Positions 29,344 to 40,845 of a stretch of 64,000 nt of DNA are shown piece after piece. Source of the DNA: Euglena gracilis (lineage: Eukaryota; Euglenida; Euglenophyceae; Euglenales); the NCBI GenBank assembly GCA_039621445.1, contig CP154957.1, forward strand, positions 26,706,541 through 26,770,540, written 5' to 3'. The notes below the pieces were generated by a model, which saw only the letters and a list, made by a program, of their open reading frames with translations, was not told the origin of the DNA and did no database searches. How positions within the stretch are numbered: position 1 is the first letter of the stretch; every line of letters starts with the position of its first letter. Made by a program: the position numbers and the translations under genes.

Positions 29344-29690
29344 CAACATGCACTCCAGCTCCACGACGACCCCCGATGAGTCATCGCCGGCACAGAAGCA
29401 AGCGACATTTCAGCGCTGATCACACGCAACAACGCGACCGTCCGAGCCCGGAGCCTGTCGCCGTTGTCCGGCACGCCGTCCGAAGTGGAGGAGGAGATGG
29501 AGGCAGAGGTGAAAAAGATGAGGCTCACCGTTGGGGTCAACGGTCCCGACGGAGACGAGAAGGACGAGACCCTGGACGCCGAGGAGGAGGGGGGGGGATC
29601 GATCGGAGCGGTGAGGAGCGCTCACCGCGGGGCGCTGTCTGAGCCCTGAGAGTTCAAGAACTCCAGGATATGCTCAGCGCCCCACCCCTC
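29344..29690 (+). pseudogene. Resident pol spacer before the LINE
   Basis: Coding-like but domain-free: SALITRNNATVRARSLSPLS, then an acidic run (VEEEMEAEVKKM, GDEKDETLDAEEEGGG). It joins the protease to the missing first half of RT. The LINE 3' end follows at about 29,690. No poly(A) marks the boundary, so it is approximate. Confidence 0.35.
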
Positions 29691-29695
29691 CTCCA

Positions 29696-32600
29696 TCAGG
29701 TCGGTGGGCCTTGGGCCGCCCGTCCATGTTCAGCAGTCCTCGGGGGCCGCGGCTGCAGCCATGAGTTCATCAGAGTCTGTCGCTTGGGGGGCGGAGCGAA
29801 ATCAGCCGTTGTGGATGGGGACCCCGTCCGAGGCCTCCGTCGGGAGCTGTCCGCCGGTGGGTCGGGAGCCTCGTTGGTGGGTGGGTGTGTCGCTGGCCTG
29901 GCCGGTGGAGCTGTGCGTCGCCGCTTCACGGGGGCCAGGTCCTCCGGGCCGCGTGTGCGTCCAGAGCTTGTCGATGACGAGGTGGTGTCCGTGAGGGAGC
30001 GGAGGTAGTTCTTCCACCGGGTGACGAACGTGTCATACCACTCCCGAGGAGTACCGTCCGCCGGGGCACAGACCTTCACTGTCCAGCGCATGTGGTGTGT
30101 GGGGGGCAGGCCGGGTGCGAGCGGGGCATGCACATCCCGGCAGCGCAGCCACTGGGAACAGCTCGTCATCTGCCGCCACCCTTCGCTGCAAGCGTCTGGC
30201 GAAGCCCATCAGCAGGGCTGACTCGCTGCCGCTAGCCGATGACGGGAACGGGCGTCCATGGTCCACCTCCCACAAAAGCAGCAGAGCCATGCCGGACTCG
30301 CCCTCCTCTGGCCCCACTGGTCGCAGGTGAGGGTGGTTCCGCAGCCAGGCTGCCAGGCGAGAATCCACGTCGTCCGTGGAGGGGACGGAGGCGCGGGCAG
30401 GATGGGCGGCCTCCAATTGTACCTGCGCCCGATGCCAGCTGTCCGCGTCGGCTTGCACCCGCGGGGTCCGGTTGTAGAGGAAGGCTCCCATCCTCGAATT
30501 CCGTGCCAACGGTGGCTGCAGCACCATCACGCCGGGCTTCGCGAGGTTGGCGAGGGCGCGTCCCAGGCCTGCGGTTCGCTTGGTGACGTCGACGCCGGGG
30601 GTTTGCGTGTACGGTTCACCGGTAGTCCGCTCGAACAGGGCCAGCAGCTGGACAGCCGTGGAGCCGGAGGCGGCAGGGCACACGACGCAGTCCTCTTGGA
30701 GCAGCCGCACCAACCGGTCCACCAACCACCGGCGTCGCAGCTCGCCCGAGGGGGGGGGCGTCGGAGGGGGTGGCTGGGGGTGTGGGGGCTGCTGCACGCC
30801 GGTGCACCTCCACGTCCCGTAGCTCGGCCACCGTGAGACGCCGCTCCGTTGGGAGATGGCAGGGCTGGGGCAGCGGTCCCGGGGCGGGGGCTGGGGTCGG
30901 AGCGGGGGGTGTGCCGAGCCCGTGGGGGTCACTGGGGAGACGGCCATCAGCTCCCCGCGTCGACGTAGCAGCTCAGCTACACGTTCTGCTAAGGCGTGAT
31001 GGAGACGGCCTTTGAAGCGCACTGCATCGAAGTCGGGCAGCGGGCAGTGTTGTGTCGCCGACGCTGGGATGAGGGCGGCCAACAGCGGCATGCGCATCGA
31101 TGACAGCCAGTCGTCTGACGGGAGAGGCACGTTGATGGCGGAGGAACTGCAAGCTGCCAGCCAGGCCTCCTTCAGGAGTGGCATCCAGTCGGCGGAGCCG
31201 GTAGCTGGACAGCCTGCCAGCACATGGGCGTCGTCCTCCAGGGCAGCCCCACAGCACAGGCAGGACGGCGAGGTGATGTTGTCGATCCCATGCCGCGTCA
31301 GCCGGTCGCGGGTGGCGAGACAGCCGCAGCGCACGCGGGCCGTCCACTTCACCACTGCCGGAGGGACCCGATGTGCGAACGCCGTGACCGACACGATCGG
31401 CCGCTTGAACACGCCCACCGAGGCCGTCTGGTCAAACAGCACATCTGTGGGGAAGATGGGGTCCAGCCGAGGTCGCGGGCCGCGGGCACCCCACAGTCCC
31501 CTCACGCGACGCCACCAGGCTGCCGGGAAGGAGCGGGCCACCTCCATCACCACGGAGCTGTCGGAGTCGATGAGCACCACCGCGTCGCCCAGGGGGCCAC
31601 GAAGCAGCACGTCTGCCGATGAGGGCCAGGGCGAGAGGCCAGGCTCCTGCGCCGCACGCTTCGCCAGGCCATCCACCACATCATTGCCGACCGCTTTTTG
31701 CCGTCCGGCGCGCACCCCCTCCTCATCGTGGGCCAACACCTTTTCGAGCGTTAGCGGGCACGGGCACGCCGCCGCCGCCATCAGAGCTTGGCGTACCTCC
31801 ACACGATCCGGGCAGCGCAACTGTCGCGATGCGGACCAGCTGCCCCAGCGGCGCAGCAGGTGTAGCGAGCACAACGAGTCTGTGAGGACCCGGACGGGCT
31901 GCATCTCCAGGGCGAGCGTGAGGGCGATCAGTTCGCAGTGTGTACTGCTGCGCGCCGCCGGCACTGCCCGCAAGACCGACTCCTCCGTGAGGGGAAGCCA
32001 CACTGCAGCGCCGCCACCAGCCGAGGACAGGGAGCCGTCTGTGAACGCCGTGCGGCCCTCCACTGAGCCGTCGATTGGGGACAGCACCACGTCCGCGAGG
32101 AGGCAGGGCTCCGGGCCGAGGGCGGGCCAGCAGCGGGCTCGCGAGCAGGCGGTGTTCCGGACCACTTTCCAGCCGATGACGGCCAGAGCGGAGCGCAGCA
32201 CCAGCGATGGCTCTGACCAGAGCTGACCAGGGCAGGCCACAGCGCGGTGCACGACGCCCTCCGTGCCGGGGGAGTTGGCGAGACGATGCAGCCAGCGCAG
32301 CTGCAGGCAGCGCATGTGCTCCACGGGGTGGAGTGGGGCCGAGTCCCCCAGCGGCCACGACAAGGCGACCTTCGGTGCTGTCCACGCATTGAGCTCCAGC
32401 GGCGGTTTGCTGCACACAGCACGCTTGCCCGCGGACACGAGAGCCTTCAGCAGGGATGGCGGTAGGTGGCGGAGCTCACAGCCGTAGAGCGCCTGCGGCA
32501 GCACGGTGCAGCGCCACAGCACGGCGGAGAGGGAGGCCGGGAGCGGCAGCCCGCGGAGACGCTGCGCTGTCGCCAAGGCCTTGTCCAGCCGGGGGCGCCA

Positions 32601-35202
32601 GTGCGCCGCTGCCACCGCACGGTCCGGTAAACCGATCTCGATGCCGACGAAGCGGAAGCTGGCGGAGGTCAGGACTGTTGAGGCGCCGGCTGAGACCGCA
32701 CGGCCCGGGCCCAAGGAGGACCAGGCCTGCACCTTCGTCACCAGCACACCCAGCAGGTCGCACCAGCGCAGGTATGCCGCAATCAGCTTCTCCAGCGCAG
32801 GTCGCGAGGGAGCGATGAGGACGAGGTCGTCAGCGAAGCTCACCGATGCCACATGCAGACCGCCGATGTCGACGCCCAGCCGCTCCACCGACGCCCAGCG
32901 ATGGAAGGGCTCGAACAGCACATTCAGCAAGTCCGGGCTAGCGGGGCAACCCTGGGCCAGCCCATTGGCAGCGCGCCAGGCGTCGCCGAGGATGGAGCCG
33001 TACCGGAAGCGCCGGTTGACGTCGCGATAGAAGGCCTGGAAGCACCGCACGATGTTCTCCCTCACGCCAGCTGCCTGCAGGATGCGGAAGACGGCCCACC
33101 ACGGCAGCGAGTCGAAGCATTTCGTCAGGTCGAAAGACGCCAGCCACAGCCCTGCCCGCCGCTTGCGCTGCAGGTGGATCAGGTCGAACACCACCTGTGC
33201 GGCGTGGAGCGTCCCGCGGTTCGCCCGGAACCCGAAGGCTGCGTCGGACAGGATGCACTGTTGCAGTGTAGGCGTCCACAGCTGCACTGTCCCCTTCGCC
33301 CAGATCCGGTACAGCACCTCCAAGACGGTGATGGGACGTTGGTCTTGTGGCCGCGTACCGCCGGAGGACTTCGGGATCATGGCCACGTAGGCTTCCAGCC
33401 AGGTGGCGGGCCACCGCCCCTCCTGCTCGACAAGCGCCAGCAGGCGCGCAATCGCCTCGGGCCATGGGGAAGGCAATGATCGCCACACCGCGATGGGGAC
33501 GCCCATTGTGCCTGGTGAGGCGGCCTCCCGCATGGCGCGCAGCGCGGTCCGCACCCGATCGGCTGTCCACCGTGCTGACGGCCAGACCGCGGAGGGGATG
33601 TGGTCGCCGAAGGGGGAGTCGAGGAACGCCTGCCAGCGTGCATCGGCGTCCACAGCCTCATGTTGCCGCAGCACCCCGTCCACCCAGAAGAGGCGGACAG
33701 CCGAATCCACCTCGGTAGGCGTCATGCACTGCTGCCCCGAGGCATCCAGCACCGGCCTCGAGCCCCACGGAAGGCTCTCTGCCCGCAACCATCGCTGGAT
33801 CACGCCGATGTCCTCTTTCCACAGGCGGGGGAGTGCTGCACGGAAGCGGCGGCAGCGCTCAGAGCGGTGTGCCTGTATCAGCTCCTGCAGGGTGCGGCGG
33901 TGTTTGTCTGCGGCAGCACCGGCGGCGGAGGCGAGGTCGGCGAGGGTGCCCGAGCGCGGCAGTGCTTCGCCACGGTGAGCCAGGTCGTTCAGCCACTGCA
34001 GCAGGTGATAGGGCCAAGGTCCAGGTCCTCCTGCTTTGCGCGAGCACTCGGCCGCGACACGGAGCAGGTCGCCCAGCAGCGGTCGATGGTGTCGTATGGT
34101 GTTGGAGTCGTAGGCCAGCCGCCGCTTCTTGGGGCGTGTTGCCCAGCCACCCGCCAGGACGACCGCGTGGTGTAGGGCTGTGCGCAGCGCGGTAGCCAGG
34201 GAGTCCAGGGTCTCCCCAGGGAGAGGGGCCAGGGCCTTGACCGCGGCGGAAGCCAGCCACTCCTCGACGATGCCTGCCCACACTGGTGACTCGGTGAGGG
34301 AGGCGGAGGGCTCGAAGAGGAGAGGCGGTGGCCGGGGACGTGGGGAATGCCAGTCGATGTGGGCGACATCGAGGGCGAGGGTGACGAGCACTGGTGAGTG
34401 TCCGCCATCTTGCACCGAGTCGAGCACTGAGGCGGACCGGACCAGGCGCAGGGCGGCGGCGTTGGCGAGGACCAAATCGATTCGTGACGCTGCGGGGGTG
34501 CCGGACTGTCGGAAAGTCCATGGGAGAGGCGGCGGCAGCATGGACTCGTGGACGTCCACCCACGGGCAGCCGGGGCCGAGGAGCTGGGCCAGCAGGGGGC
34601 AGGCGGGGCGGCGGGCGCCGGACTCACTGCGGTAATCGCGAGCGGGGTTGACGGAGCCGTTGAAATCCCCCAGCAGGAGCGTGGGGATCTGCATGTCGAG
34701 GGAGTGCACCAGCTCCAGCATAGCCTGGTCGAATGGTGCCCGCTCCATTGTGCCCGGCAGCGGCGCGTACACCGAGATGAACAGCACACCATGTGGAAGA
34801 CCACGACGAGGAGCCAGTGCGATCCCAGCCAGCCTCCGCATCGCATGCAAGCGGCCCCAAGCAGGGTTGCGTGGCAGCGCTGGCACCACCGCGATGCCCT
34901 CCCGAGCGATGAAGCCCACACCGCAGGCGCGAGCCCGATCCTCCGAGCGGTACCGTTGGGCTGGCCGACCATGATGGAGGTGGAGCCCAGCGTTGCGTGC
35001 CGTGGTGTGGGCCTTCTCCACAGCCAGCATGGACAGGTGGGTCTCTTGGATGGCCAGGACGTCCACCGGCACTGCGCATGTGATCACTGTTGCTTGCTCG
35101 CTCTGCCGACCAGCCGGTGAGGTTCCAGGTCCCTACTCGCAGGACACGAGGAGGGACACCACCAGGGGGGCTCGAGGCCCCCCGTGCTGCCGGGTCAGGC
35201 AT
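29696..35202 (-). pseudogene. LINE ORF2: endonuclease, reverse transcriptase, RNase H
   Basis: It starts at 35,202 with RVLRVGTWNLTGWSAERA, shifts frame near 35,090, and is then open from 35,087 to 30,033 (1684 codons). Endonuclease motifs: AIQETHLS, LLGDFNGSVNPARD, SRIDLVLAN, GGHSPVLV. RT: SFDLTKCFDSLPWWAVF (A), NGLAQGCPASPDLLNVLF (B), ASVSFADDLVLIAP (C, FADD). RNase H: TAFTDGSLSSAGGG, THCELIALTLAL, VLTDSLCSLHLL, GNDVVDGLAKRAA, with all four acidic residues present. A Cys/His patch (CLCCGAALEDDAHVLAGCP) lies beyond RNase H. A second frameshift between 30,169 and 30,033 moves the C-terminus to a frame ending in KRQTLMNSWLQPRPP. Confidence 0.8.
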
Positions 35203-36997
35203 CGCGCCGCGCCCCCTCCGAGGCAGCGCGCGCTTTCTTCTTCAGCGCCGGCTTCTCAGGGGTGAGCTCGCCCGCATCTCGTGTGCGACCTCGGCTGTCC
35301 TCCTCCGGGCCGTCCATCGGCTCGGCACCACCAGAGGCCGCTGCAGGAGCTCGGGGGGTCGTTGGAGCAGCCGCCAGCTCGTCTGCCATCCGCTCGTCCT
35401 GACTGAACAGCTCAGCCCCTCCCAGACGCGGTACAGGAGCACCCACTTGAGACGAAGGCGCGTACGGCTGATGCTGGAAATGCTCGGCGTGCCCGGCCGC
35501 CTGCCCCCGTCGCGTCGCCGCAAGCTGCGCCCGCAGGTCGGCGTTCTCACGACGCAGCTCCTCCAGCTGCCACTGCTGCCGCTCCATGGCCTGGCGCAGA
35601 GCCCGCATCTCCGCCAGCACAGCATCCAAGGGGGATGACGAGGGGGAAGCTGGAGCCACGAAGGGGACAATCTCGGTGACCGATGCCTTCTTGGCCGCAC
35701 GGCGAGCAGCACGAGAACCTGGTGCTGGCAGCAGAGACGTCGGAGATTGGCCAGGATCTGGCGGTCGTGGCGCCCGCGGCGGCTGCGACGGTGGTGACTG
35801 TCGAAGGACGGTGGTGGGGGCCTGCCGCGGAGCGGAAATCTTCCGCGCACCACCCCAGGTCGACGACGATGGCAGGCCAGGCGTGGCAGACTTCTGCGAG
35901 GGAGCTGGCCGGGCAGTGGACGGAGTACGTGCAGTCGGCGGGCGTCGTTGCGGAGGACTGGCCGGAGACAGCTGCGCACTGCAGGACCGTTGACCCCAGC
36001 CACCATCGTCCAGGGAGGTTCGCGTGGGCTGCCCAGCCGCTTGGAAGAAGGCCACCCGGCGGAATGGCCCCGCGGCACCGAGACGCACTTCACCCCGGAG
36101 AGGATCCAAGCCCACCATCGCGATGAGCTCCTGCACTCGAAAGACATCGGCGTCCGTCAGGGGGCCCAGCCTCCACCACGACGCCCCAGGCGTGGGCTGC
36201 CGCAGGGCCGCATTGGGGTCGTCCAGCACCGCGCGGACCTTCCCCTGGATGACCGCAGGGTCTGCGCCACCCCGCACGCTGATCCGCACCGCGAGGTCCT
36301 TCTCCGCAGGGAGAAGACCGACGACGCCCGGCACGTCGTGAAGGGCGTCCCACAGCGCTGCAGCATCAGCCCTCCGTCCTCGCAAGTACAGCAGGTTGAA
36401 CTGCTCCCGCTGCAAGGCTGGTGCCGTCTCCTTCGTCCAGAACGGCCGAATGAACAGGCCGCCACTGCCACTGCCGCGCATCCACTGCAGCGCTTCCGCA
36501 CGCGGCACGACGAGGATGGCGAGGACCTCGCCACTGTGAAGGGTCTGCAGACCCTGCACGCGATGCGCCGCCCCAAACACCACGCCCACCGCGCCAGCCA
36601 CCTTGCCCAGCGCGCGCCGCAGCTCACGCTCCGCATTCCGTTGCCGCACAGTCGGTGGCAGCTGGAACTCCACCCGCAGCAGCTCCAAGCCGCTCGGCTC
36701 CGGGTCGGGGAGAGCACCCCGCACCCAGCGGTTGGCCACCTCCACTCCAGCCGCGGGGCGCCGCAGGTTGAGGAAGAGCAGCACTTGACTGCGGGGCAGG
36801 AACCCCGGCTCCCACTCCTCAGGCGGCAAGCGCTTCACCCGCTGCAGGGGGCGGGCCCGACGTTGATCCCCTGCGGGACCACACGCCACTGCCACAGCCC
36901 ACCCGGCAGCTGGACGTTGGTCACCGGTCTGCTCTCCTCCGACAAGGCCGCCCGCCATGGGCCGCGCCCGTGATCCACTTTCCGGTCGCGGCGGCAC
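35195..36997 (-). CDS. LINE ORF1 protein
   Basis: Six hundred codons, uninterrupted. After a short basic start, residues about 70-300 form alternating strands and helices (SQVLLFLNLRRPAAGVEVAN, GEVLAILVVPRAEALQWM, DLAVRISVRGGADPAVIQ) that could hold RRM-like folds. Then comes a Pro/Ser/Thr-rich stretch, a coiled coil (LDAVLAEMRALRQAMERQQW followed by QLEELRRENADLRAQLA), and an acidic then basic tail (PEKPALKKKARAASEGARRD). The coiled coil plus RNA-binding layout fits ORF1p chaperones of LINEs, although here the coiled coil is C-terminal. The stop overlaps the ORF2 start (ATGCCTGA). The start codon is the first ATG in the frame, and upstream sequence may contribute. Confidence 0.7.
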   Translation of the reverse strand: MPPRPESGSRARPMAGGLVGGEQTGDQRPAAGWAVAVACGPAGDQRRARPLQRVKRLPPEEWEPGFLPRSQVLLFLNLRRPAAGVEVANRWVRGALPDPEPSGLELLRVEFQLPPTVRQRNAERELRRALGKVAGAVGVVFGAAHRVQGLQTLHSGEVLAILVVPRAEALQWMRGSGSGGLFIRPFWTKETAPALQREQFNLLYLRGRRADAAALWDALHDVPGVVGLLPAEKDLAVRISVRGGADPAVIQGKVRAVLDDPNAALRQPTPGASWWRLGPLTDADVFRVQELIAMVGLDPLRGEVRLGAAGPFRRVAFFQAAGQPTRTSLDDGGWGQRSCSAQLSPASPPQRRPPTARTPSTARPAPSQKSATPGLPSSSTWGGARKISAPRQAPTTVLRQSPPSQPPRAPRPPDPGQSPTSLLPAPGSRAARRAAKKASVTEIVPFVAPASPSSSPLDAVLAEMRALRQAMERQQWQLEELRRENADLRAQLAATRRGQAAGHAEHFQHQPYAPSSQVGAPVPRLGGAELFSQDERMADELAAAPTTPRAPAAASGGAEPMDGPEEDSRGRTRDAGELTPEKPALKKKARAASEGARRDA

Positions 36998-37215
36998 TCC
37001 TCCTCCATCTCCCGCGGCGCCTCCAGCCGCTCACCCTTCATGTGGATCACCCTCCCCACCACCGGTTGGGCGTTCAGCTTGAGGAGCAGCACCGCCATCC
37101 CGTGCTGGCCTCGGGGCGGCGGATCGGGGTGGACGCAGTCGCAGAAGACGCGGCCCTCGAACTCCTTGAGGGTCTCTGTGCGCAGCTGGACGGCCAGCGG
37201 GTGGCTCCTTCTACT
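36850..37215 (-). pseudogene. Probable gypsy RT N-terminal fragment in inverted orientation
   Basis: The minus strand reads VQLRTETLKEFEGRVFCD, then AQPVVGRVIHMKGERLEAPR, then LWQWRVVPQGINVGPAP. The last part resembles gypsy RT motif B (yqWrvmPqGl.naPa). The catalytic YMDD half of the resident RT lies on the plus strand at 38,118. An inversion of part of the resident pol would explain both. The RT assignment rests on one motif, and this could instead be LINE 5' sequence. Confidence 0.35.
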
Positions 37216-37249
37216 CGACCGCTAGTACCCCGCGACTTCCTTCGCCTCC

Positions 37250-38116
37250 TTGGCCGCGTCGACCAGCAGCTTGACCACCATCGCGTCCTCCTCGGCGTCC
37301 AGGTTTGAAAGCCGCGTTAGCGGCTTGGTTCGATCGGAGCCCCTCCTCCTGATGCTGACCGAATTGGACTCCACCGACACGCTCCGACTGCTGGGTACCC
37401 CTGTCCCGGCCTCGTTCGACCACGACACCTGCGTTGTGCTGCTCCCCACTGCGGTGGCCTGGGCCCTCAGCCACAAGGCCCGCAACCGGCTGCAGCACGC
37501 GCTCAACGGCAACCCACGCCCGACGCAACGCCCCGGCCTCCTCGACCGGCAGCAGCTGCAGAAGCTGCAGGAGGCGGGCAAGCTGCGTGCGGCTGGCTGG
37601 ACGCTTCCCGCCGCTGTCGACAACAAGCTGCCGGTGCGGGTGTACGACACTCGCATCCCGAAGGAGTGGCTGCTGCAGCTGGCAGCCGACCTCCGACGCC
37701 TGGACGAGTCCGACCAGGCTTGGGTGGTGGGAGGCGATTTCGCCTCAGGAGCCGACCTGACCGATGCGGACGTCGCGGCGTGTCCCGACTCGAAGCGATG
37801 GTCCGACGAGCCCCGCCATCTGGTGATCCCGCCGCGACCTCACCTGCGGGAGCTGGTATTGGCCCTGCGGCGGCGCGCCGAGGTGGAACACCCAGCGTCG
37901 CTGATCTCCTTGGCGGTCCTCGTTGATCGCCACCGGTGCCCTGCCGACTTGGACGTGGCCGCCTTGCGTCCCCAGCTTGGAGAGGCTGCCGCCTTGTTCG
38001 ACGACCCCCGCTTGCAGGTGGAGGTGGTGGCCCTGGCTGAGCGTGCGCCGGTGCTGCGCATCCCCGCCACGGACATCGACGCCAAATGCGCGGCAGTGAA
38101 GGCGCACTCACGCCAG
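37250..38116 (+). CDS. Unidentified open frame of up to 297 codons
   Basis: An open frame that looks protein-like (LDSTDTLRLLGTPVPASF, LLDRQQLQKLQEAGKLRAAG, LEAVVALAERAPVLRIP-type segments) and is helix-rich. No motif is recognised. It runs into the first recognisable plus-strand RT sequence of the resident element, so it may be part of that polyprotein or belong to an inverted piece. The opposite strand is also open, as expected at this GC content. Confidence 0.3.
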
Positions 38117-39085
38117 TATGTAGGACGAGATCACCGTCAGTAGGCGGCAGGGAGCGGAGGAGACGGACGAGGAGTTCTACCAGAAGCATGCCCGAGAAGT
38201 CCGTGAGCCGCTGCTAGCCTTGGAGAAGGACAGGTGGGTCAGCGACAGCCGCAAGGTCAAGCTCTTCATGCGGCAGGTCTAGTTCGTGGGGCACGTCCTG
38301 GGGCATGGCCGGAGGACGCCTGCCCCAGGCAAGCTGTCGGCGGTGCAGCACTGGCAGCTGCCGCCGACGATCGCAGTCTCCGCGCGTTTCTCGCCGTCTG
38401 CAATTACTATGCGGGGTACGTCAGGCTCTACTCGTAGCTGGCGGCGCCCTTGCCGGAGAAGCTGAAGTTGCTGAGGGAGACGACCAAGGTGGGATCCAAG
38501 CACGCAGTGGTGTTGACGGATAAGGAGAAGGAGTAGTTTCACAAGCTGAAGAAGGCCTTGGTCGCCGACATGGAGCTGTACCACATCGACCCATCCAACC
38601 GTTCGTCCTGCGCACCGACGCCATGGACTACGCCATCGGTGCAGTGCTGGAGCAGTTCCCCAAGATCGACGGTGTGCCGCGGGTGGAGGTCATGCGGCCG
38701 GGGGCCTCCGTCCCGGTGGCCTTCACGTCCCGGAAGCTCACCGAGGGGCAGCGCCTTCGGTGGGATGTCCGGGACAAAGAGACGTCGCCGTGGTGGCCGC
38801 CCTCGACAACTGGGCAGGCTTCCTGCTGGACAACGAGGTCCTCATCCTGACCGACCATCACAGCCTCGAGTCGTGGTACAAGTAGTACGTCGCCGGAGTG
38901 GGCCCACAGGGGAGGCGGGCCAGATTTCATGCGAAGCTCAACGAGTTCCGCATCGCCGTGGTGCATTTCCCCGGCGAGACCAACGTGGTGGGCGACGCCA
39001 TGTCCCGCTGGGCTTACCCGCCGTCACAAGGCTGGCGCAACGCCTCGTGGCACGGCACCGAGGCGGATACGATGGGAGATGAAGG
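38117..39085 (+). pseudogene. Resident gypsy RT (catalytic half) and RNase H
   Basis: It begins at a degenerate YMDD box (tatgtaggacgag, 38,118), then DRWVSDSRKVKLFMRQV, a TAG, and FVGHVLGHGRRTPAPGKL (the usual 'FlGhvls..Gi..dp.K' block). It continues with FLAVCNYYAGYVRLYS, FVLRTDAMDYAIGAVLEQ (RNase H start, 38,612 on), VAFTSRKLTEGQRLRWDVRD, ILTDHHSLESWYK and NVVGDAMSRWA. Several in-frame TAG codons and frameshifts are present. The fingers and motifs A/B are missing from this strand. Confidence 0.7.
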
Positions 39086-39780
39086 CTCACACCCTGGAGG
39101 AGGAGCTGCGCGAGAAGTCCACCCCGAAGGCGGTGCACCCCGAGGACGAGGAGACCAAGGCAGAGCAGGTGGAGAGGTCAAACCTGAAGGAGGGTAGAGA
39201 GCTGGCTGTAATCCAGCTGATCCCACTCCAGTCGTTCGCCGCGGTTCCGTCAGCGTCCCACATCGCCGTCACCACGCGCAGCCGCCTTGACACACAGCGC
39301 AACGCCCGTGATGCCCCAGCAGACGCCTTGCATGAGCACCCACGCGAGACGCACCTATCAGCCTCGTCACCCGCGGCCGCAGCAGTCCCACCGTTGGCAT
39401 CGTCTGCGGCAATCCCACCGTCTGCGTCGTGCATCGCACCACCAGCGTCAATGCTAGCACCATCGTCCAGCGCGCCATCATCAGTCCCACCACCGGAATC
39501 TCAGTCCACCGCACCGCAGTACATCGCCCCATCCGCTCCGCCCACGGTCCCGTCTTCCGCGTCCACAGCCATCACCATCACCTGTTGTGCCCGTCCCGTC
39601 CGCAGCGCCCACCGTCCCGTCTGCCGCATCCGCAGCTTTTGTGCCGTCACCGGTCGTCCCCATCCGGTCCGCCCCGTCCACAGCCGGTGTGCCGTCACCG
39701 GCCGTGACCGTCCCGTATGCAGCGCCCGCAGCTGGTGTGCCGTCATCAGCTGTGCCGGTGCCCCGCAGCCTGACCTAGAC
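39086..39780 (+). pseudogene. Resident pol linker between RNase H and integrase
   Basis: A low-complexity Ser/Ala/Pro/Val-rich region with imperfect repeats of SSAVPVP / SAASAAFVPSPVV type, open in more than one frame. No domain is seen. Confidence 0.4.
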
Positions 39781-40765
39781 ATCAACTTTTCGACGTGGAC
39801 TGGAGCAAGGCGTACGCGGTGTGCCTGCGCTGGAAGCTCATCTGGGACCAGGCCCGCAGACGGCCCTGGCTGGCCCAGTGGCTGCCGGAGGGCCGGCTCG
39901 TCACGGAGGAGAGGTGGTGCGTGCCGAGCAGGCTGCTGGGGGAGGTGCTGAAGGAGCAGCACTCGGTCTCCGGCCACATCGGCTGGGACCGGCTGGTGGA
40001 GGAGGCTGATCGCACCTACGTCTTCGCGGACCAGCTGGCGGCGGGGAAGATGGCTGGTAGGCTGCAGCGGTCGTGACCGGTGTGCCAGGCCACCGAGCTC
40101 CCGCACCAGCCGCTGCCGTTGAAACTCTGCCCGAAGCCTGTCTCGCGTGAATCATGGCGTCGGTGGCCATCGACCTCTTCGTGATTGCCGGAGGTGGACT
40201 TCGATGGGCTGTTGTACAACGTGTTCGCCGCTTGCGTCGATCGCCACTGTGGGTGGGACGTGGCCACGGCCGACCACACGCACGGCCTCACCGCCGCCAC
40301 GGTGGCGAAGGTGATGTACCGGGGGTGGTGGTCGCCGCACGGGTTGCCCAGCGTAATCACGAGTGATCGCGGTCCGGCGCGGCATGTGCGGCCTGCACGG
40401 GATCCACCACGCCTTCGTCCAGGCTTACCACCACGCAGCGAACGGGCGGGCGGAGTCCCTCGGTGCGCAGCTGCAGCTTCGAGAGGCAGAAGGCTGTTGA
40501 TGAGAAGGTCGCCGACGTCCTCAACAACCTTCACAAGCTGCCAGCGGACCAGAAGAACCGGAGCAGGAAGGACCTCGAGGAGTTCACCAAAGGGAGTCCT
40601 CGTCTGGTACCTCCGGCCACCGAGGCGGCCGGGCCAGAAGCTCGAGAGCTGCTGGCTTGGCCCAGCCAAGCTCGCCGCGCGTCGTGGGGAGCACTCCTAC
40701 AAGCTGGAGCTCGAGGAGGGCCGCCGCCAGGAGGCCCACCGCTGCCAACTCAAGGCCTAACGCGA
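39781..40765 (+). pseudogene. Resident gypsy integrase
   Basis: GRLVTEERWCVPSRLLGEVL leads into an HHCC-type zinc region (HSVSGHIGWDRL ... PVCQATELPHQP) with a TGA in the Cys pair. The catalytic core has VDFDGLLYNVF, VITSDRGP and, in a shifted frame, HHAANGRAESL, which are the D, D and E boxes. The C-terminal part, VWYLRPPRRPGQKLESCWLG, resembles a GPY/F module. At least three frameshifts or stops are present. Confidence 0.65.
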
Positions 40766-40845
40766 TAACCCGCGGATGTGGGGCCCGCCCAAGTTGTTCC
40801 CCTACTGGCAGGCCAAGCCGCAAGAAGACTTGGACATCGAGGAGC

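Larger units (their letters stand above)
29690..36997 (-). mobile_element. Bicistronic APE-type LINE with RNase H, minus strand
   Basis: It carries ORF1 (36,997-35,195) and ORF2 (35,202-about 29,696) in the order of a non-LTR retrotransposon, with endonuclease, RT and RNase H domains. This places it among the RNase H-bearing APE LINEs (I/Jockey-like). ORF1 is intact. ORF2 has a frameshift near its start and another near its end. Element ends and target duplications could not be read. It disrupts the resident gypsy element between protease and the catalytic half of RT. Confidence 0.8.

Noticed and set aside
30097-35120. Many long plus-strand ORFs over the LINE
   Set aside because: GC-rich shadow frames. 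All recognisable motifs are on the minus strand.
36850-37215. Firm call of gypsy RT on the minus strand
   Set aside because: Only one motif supports it, so it is kept as a low-confidence feature and a finding.
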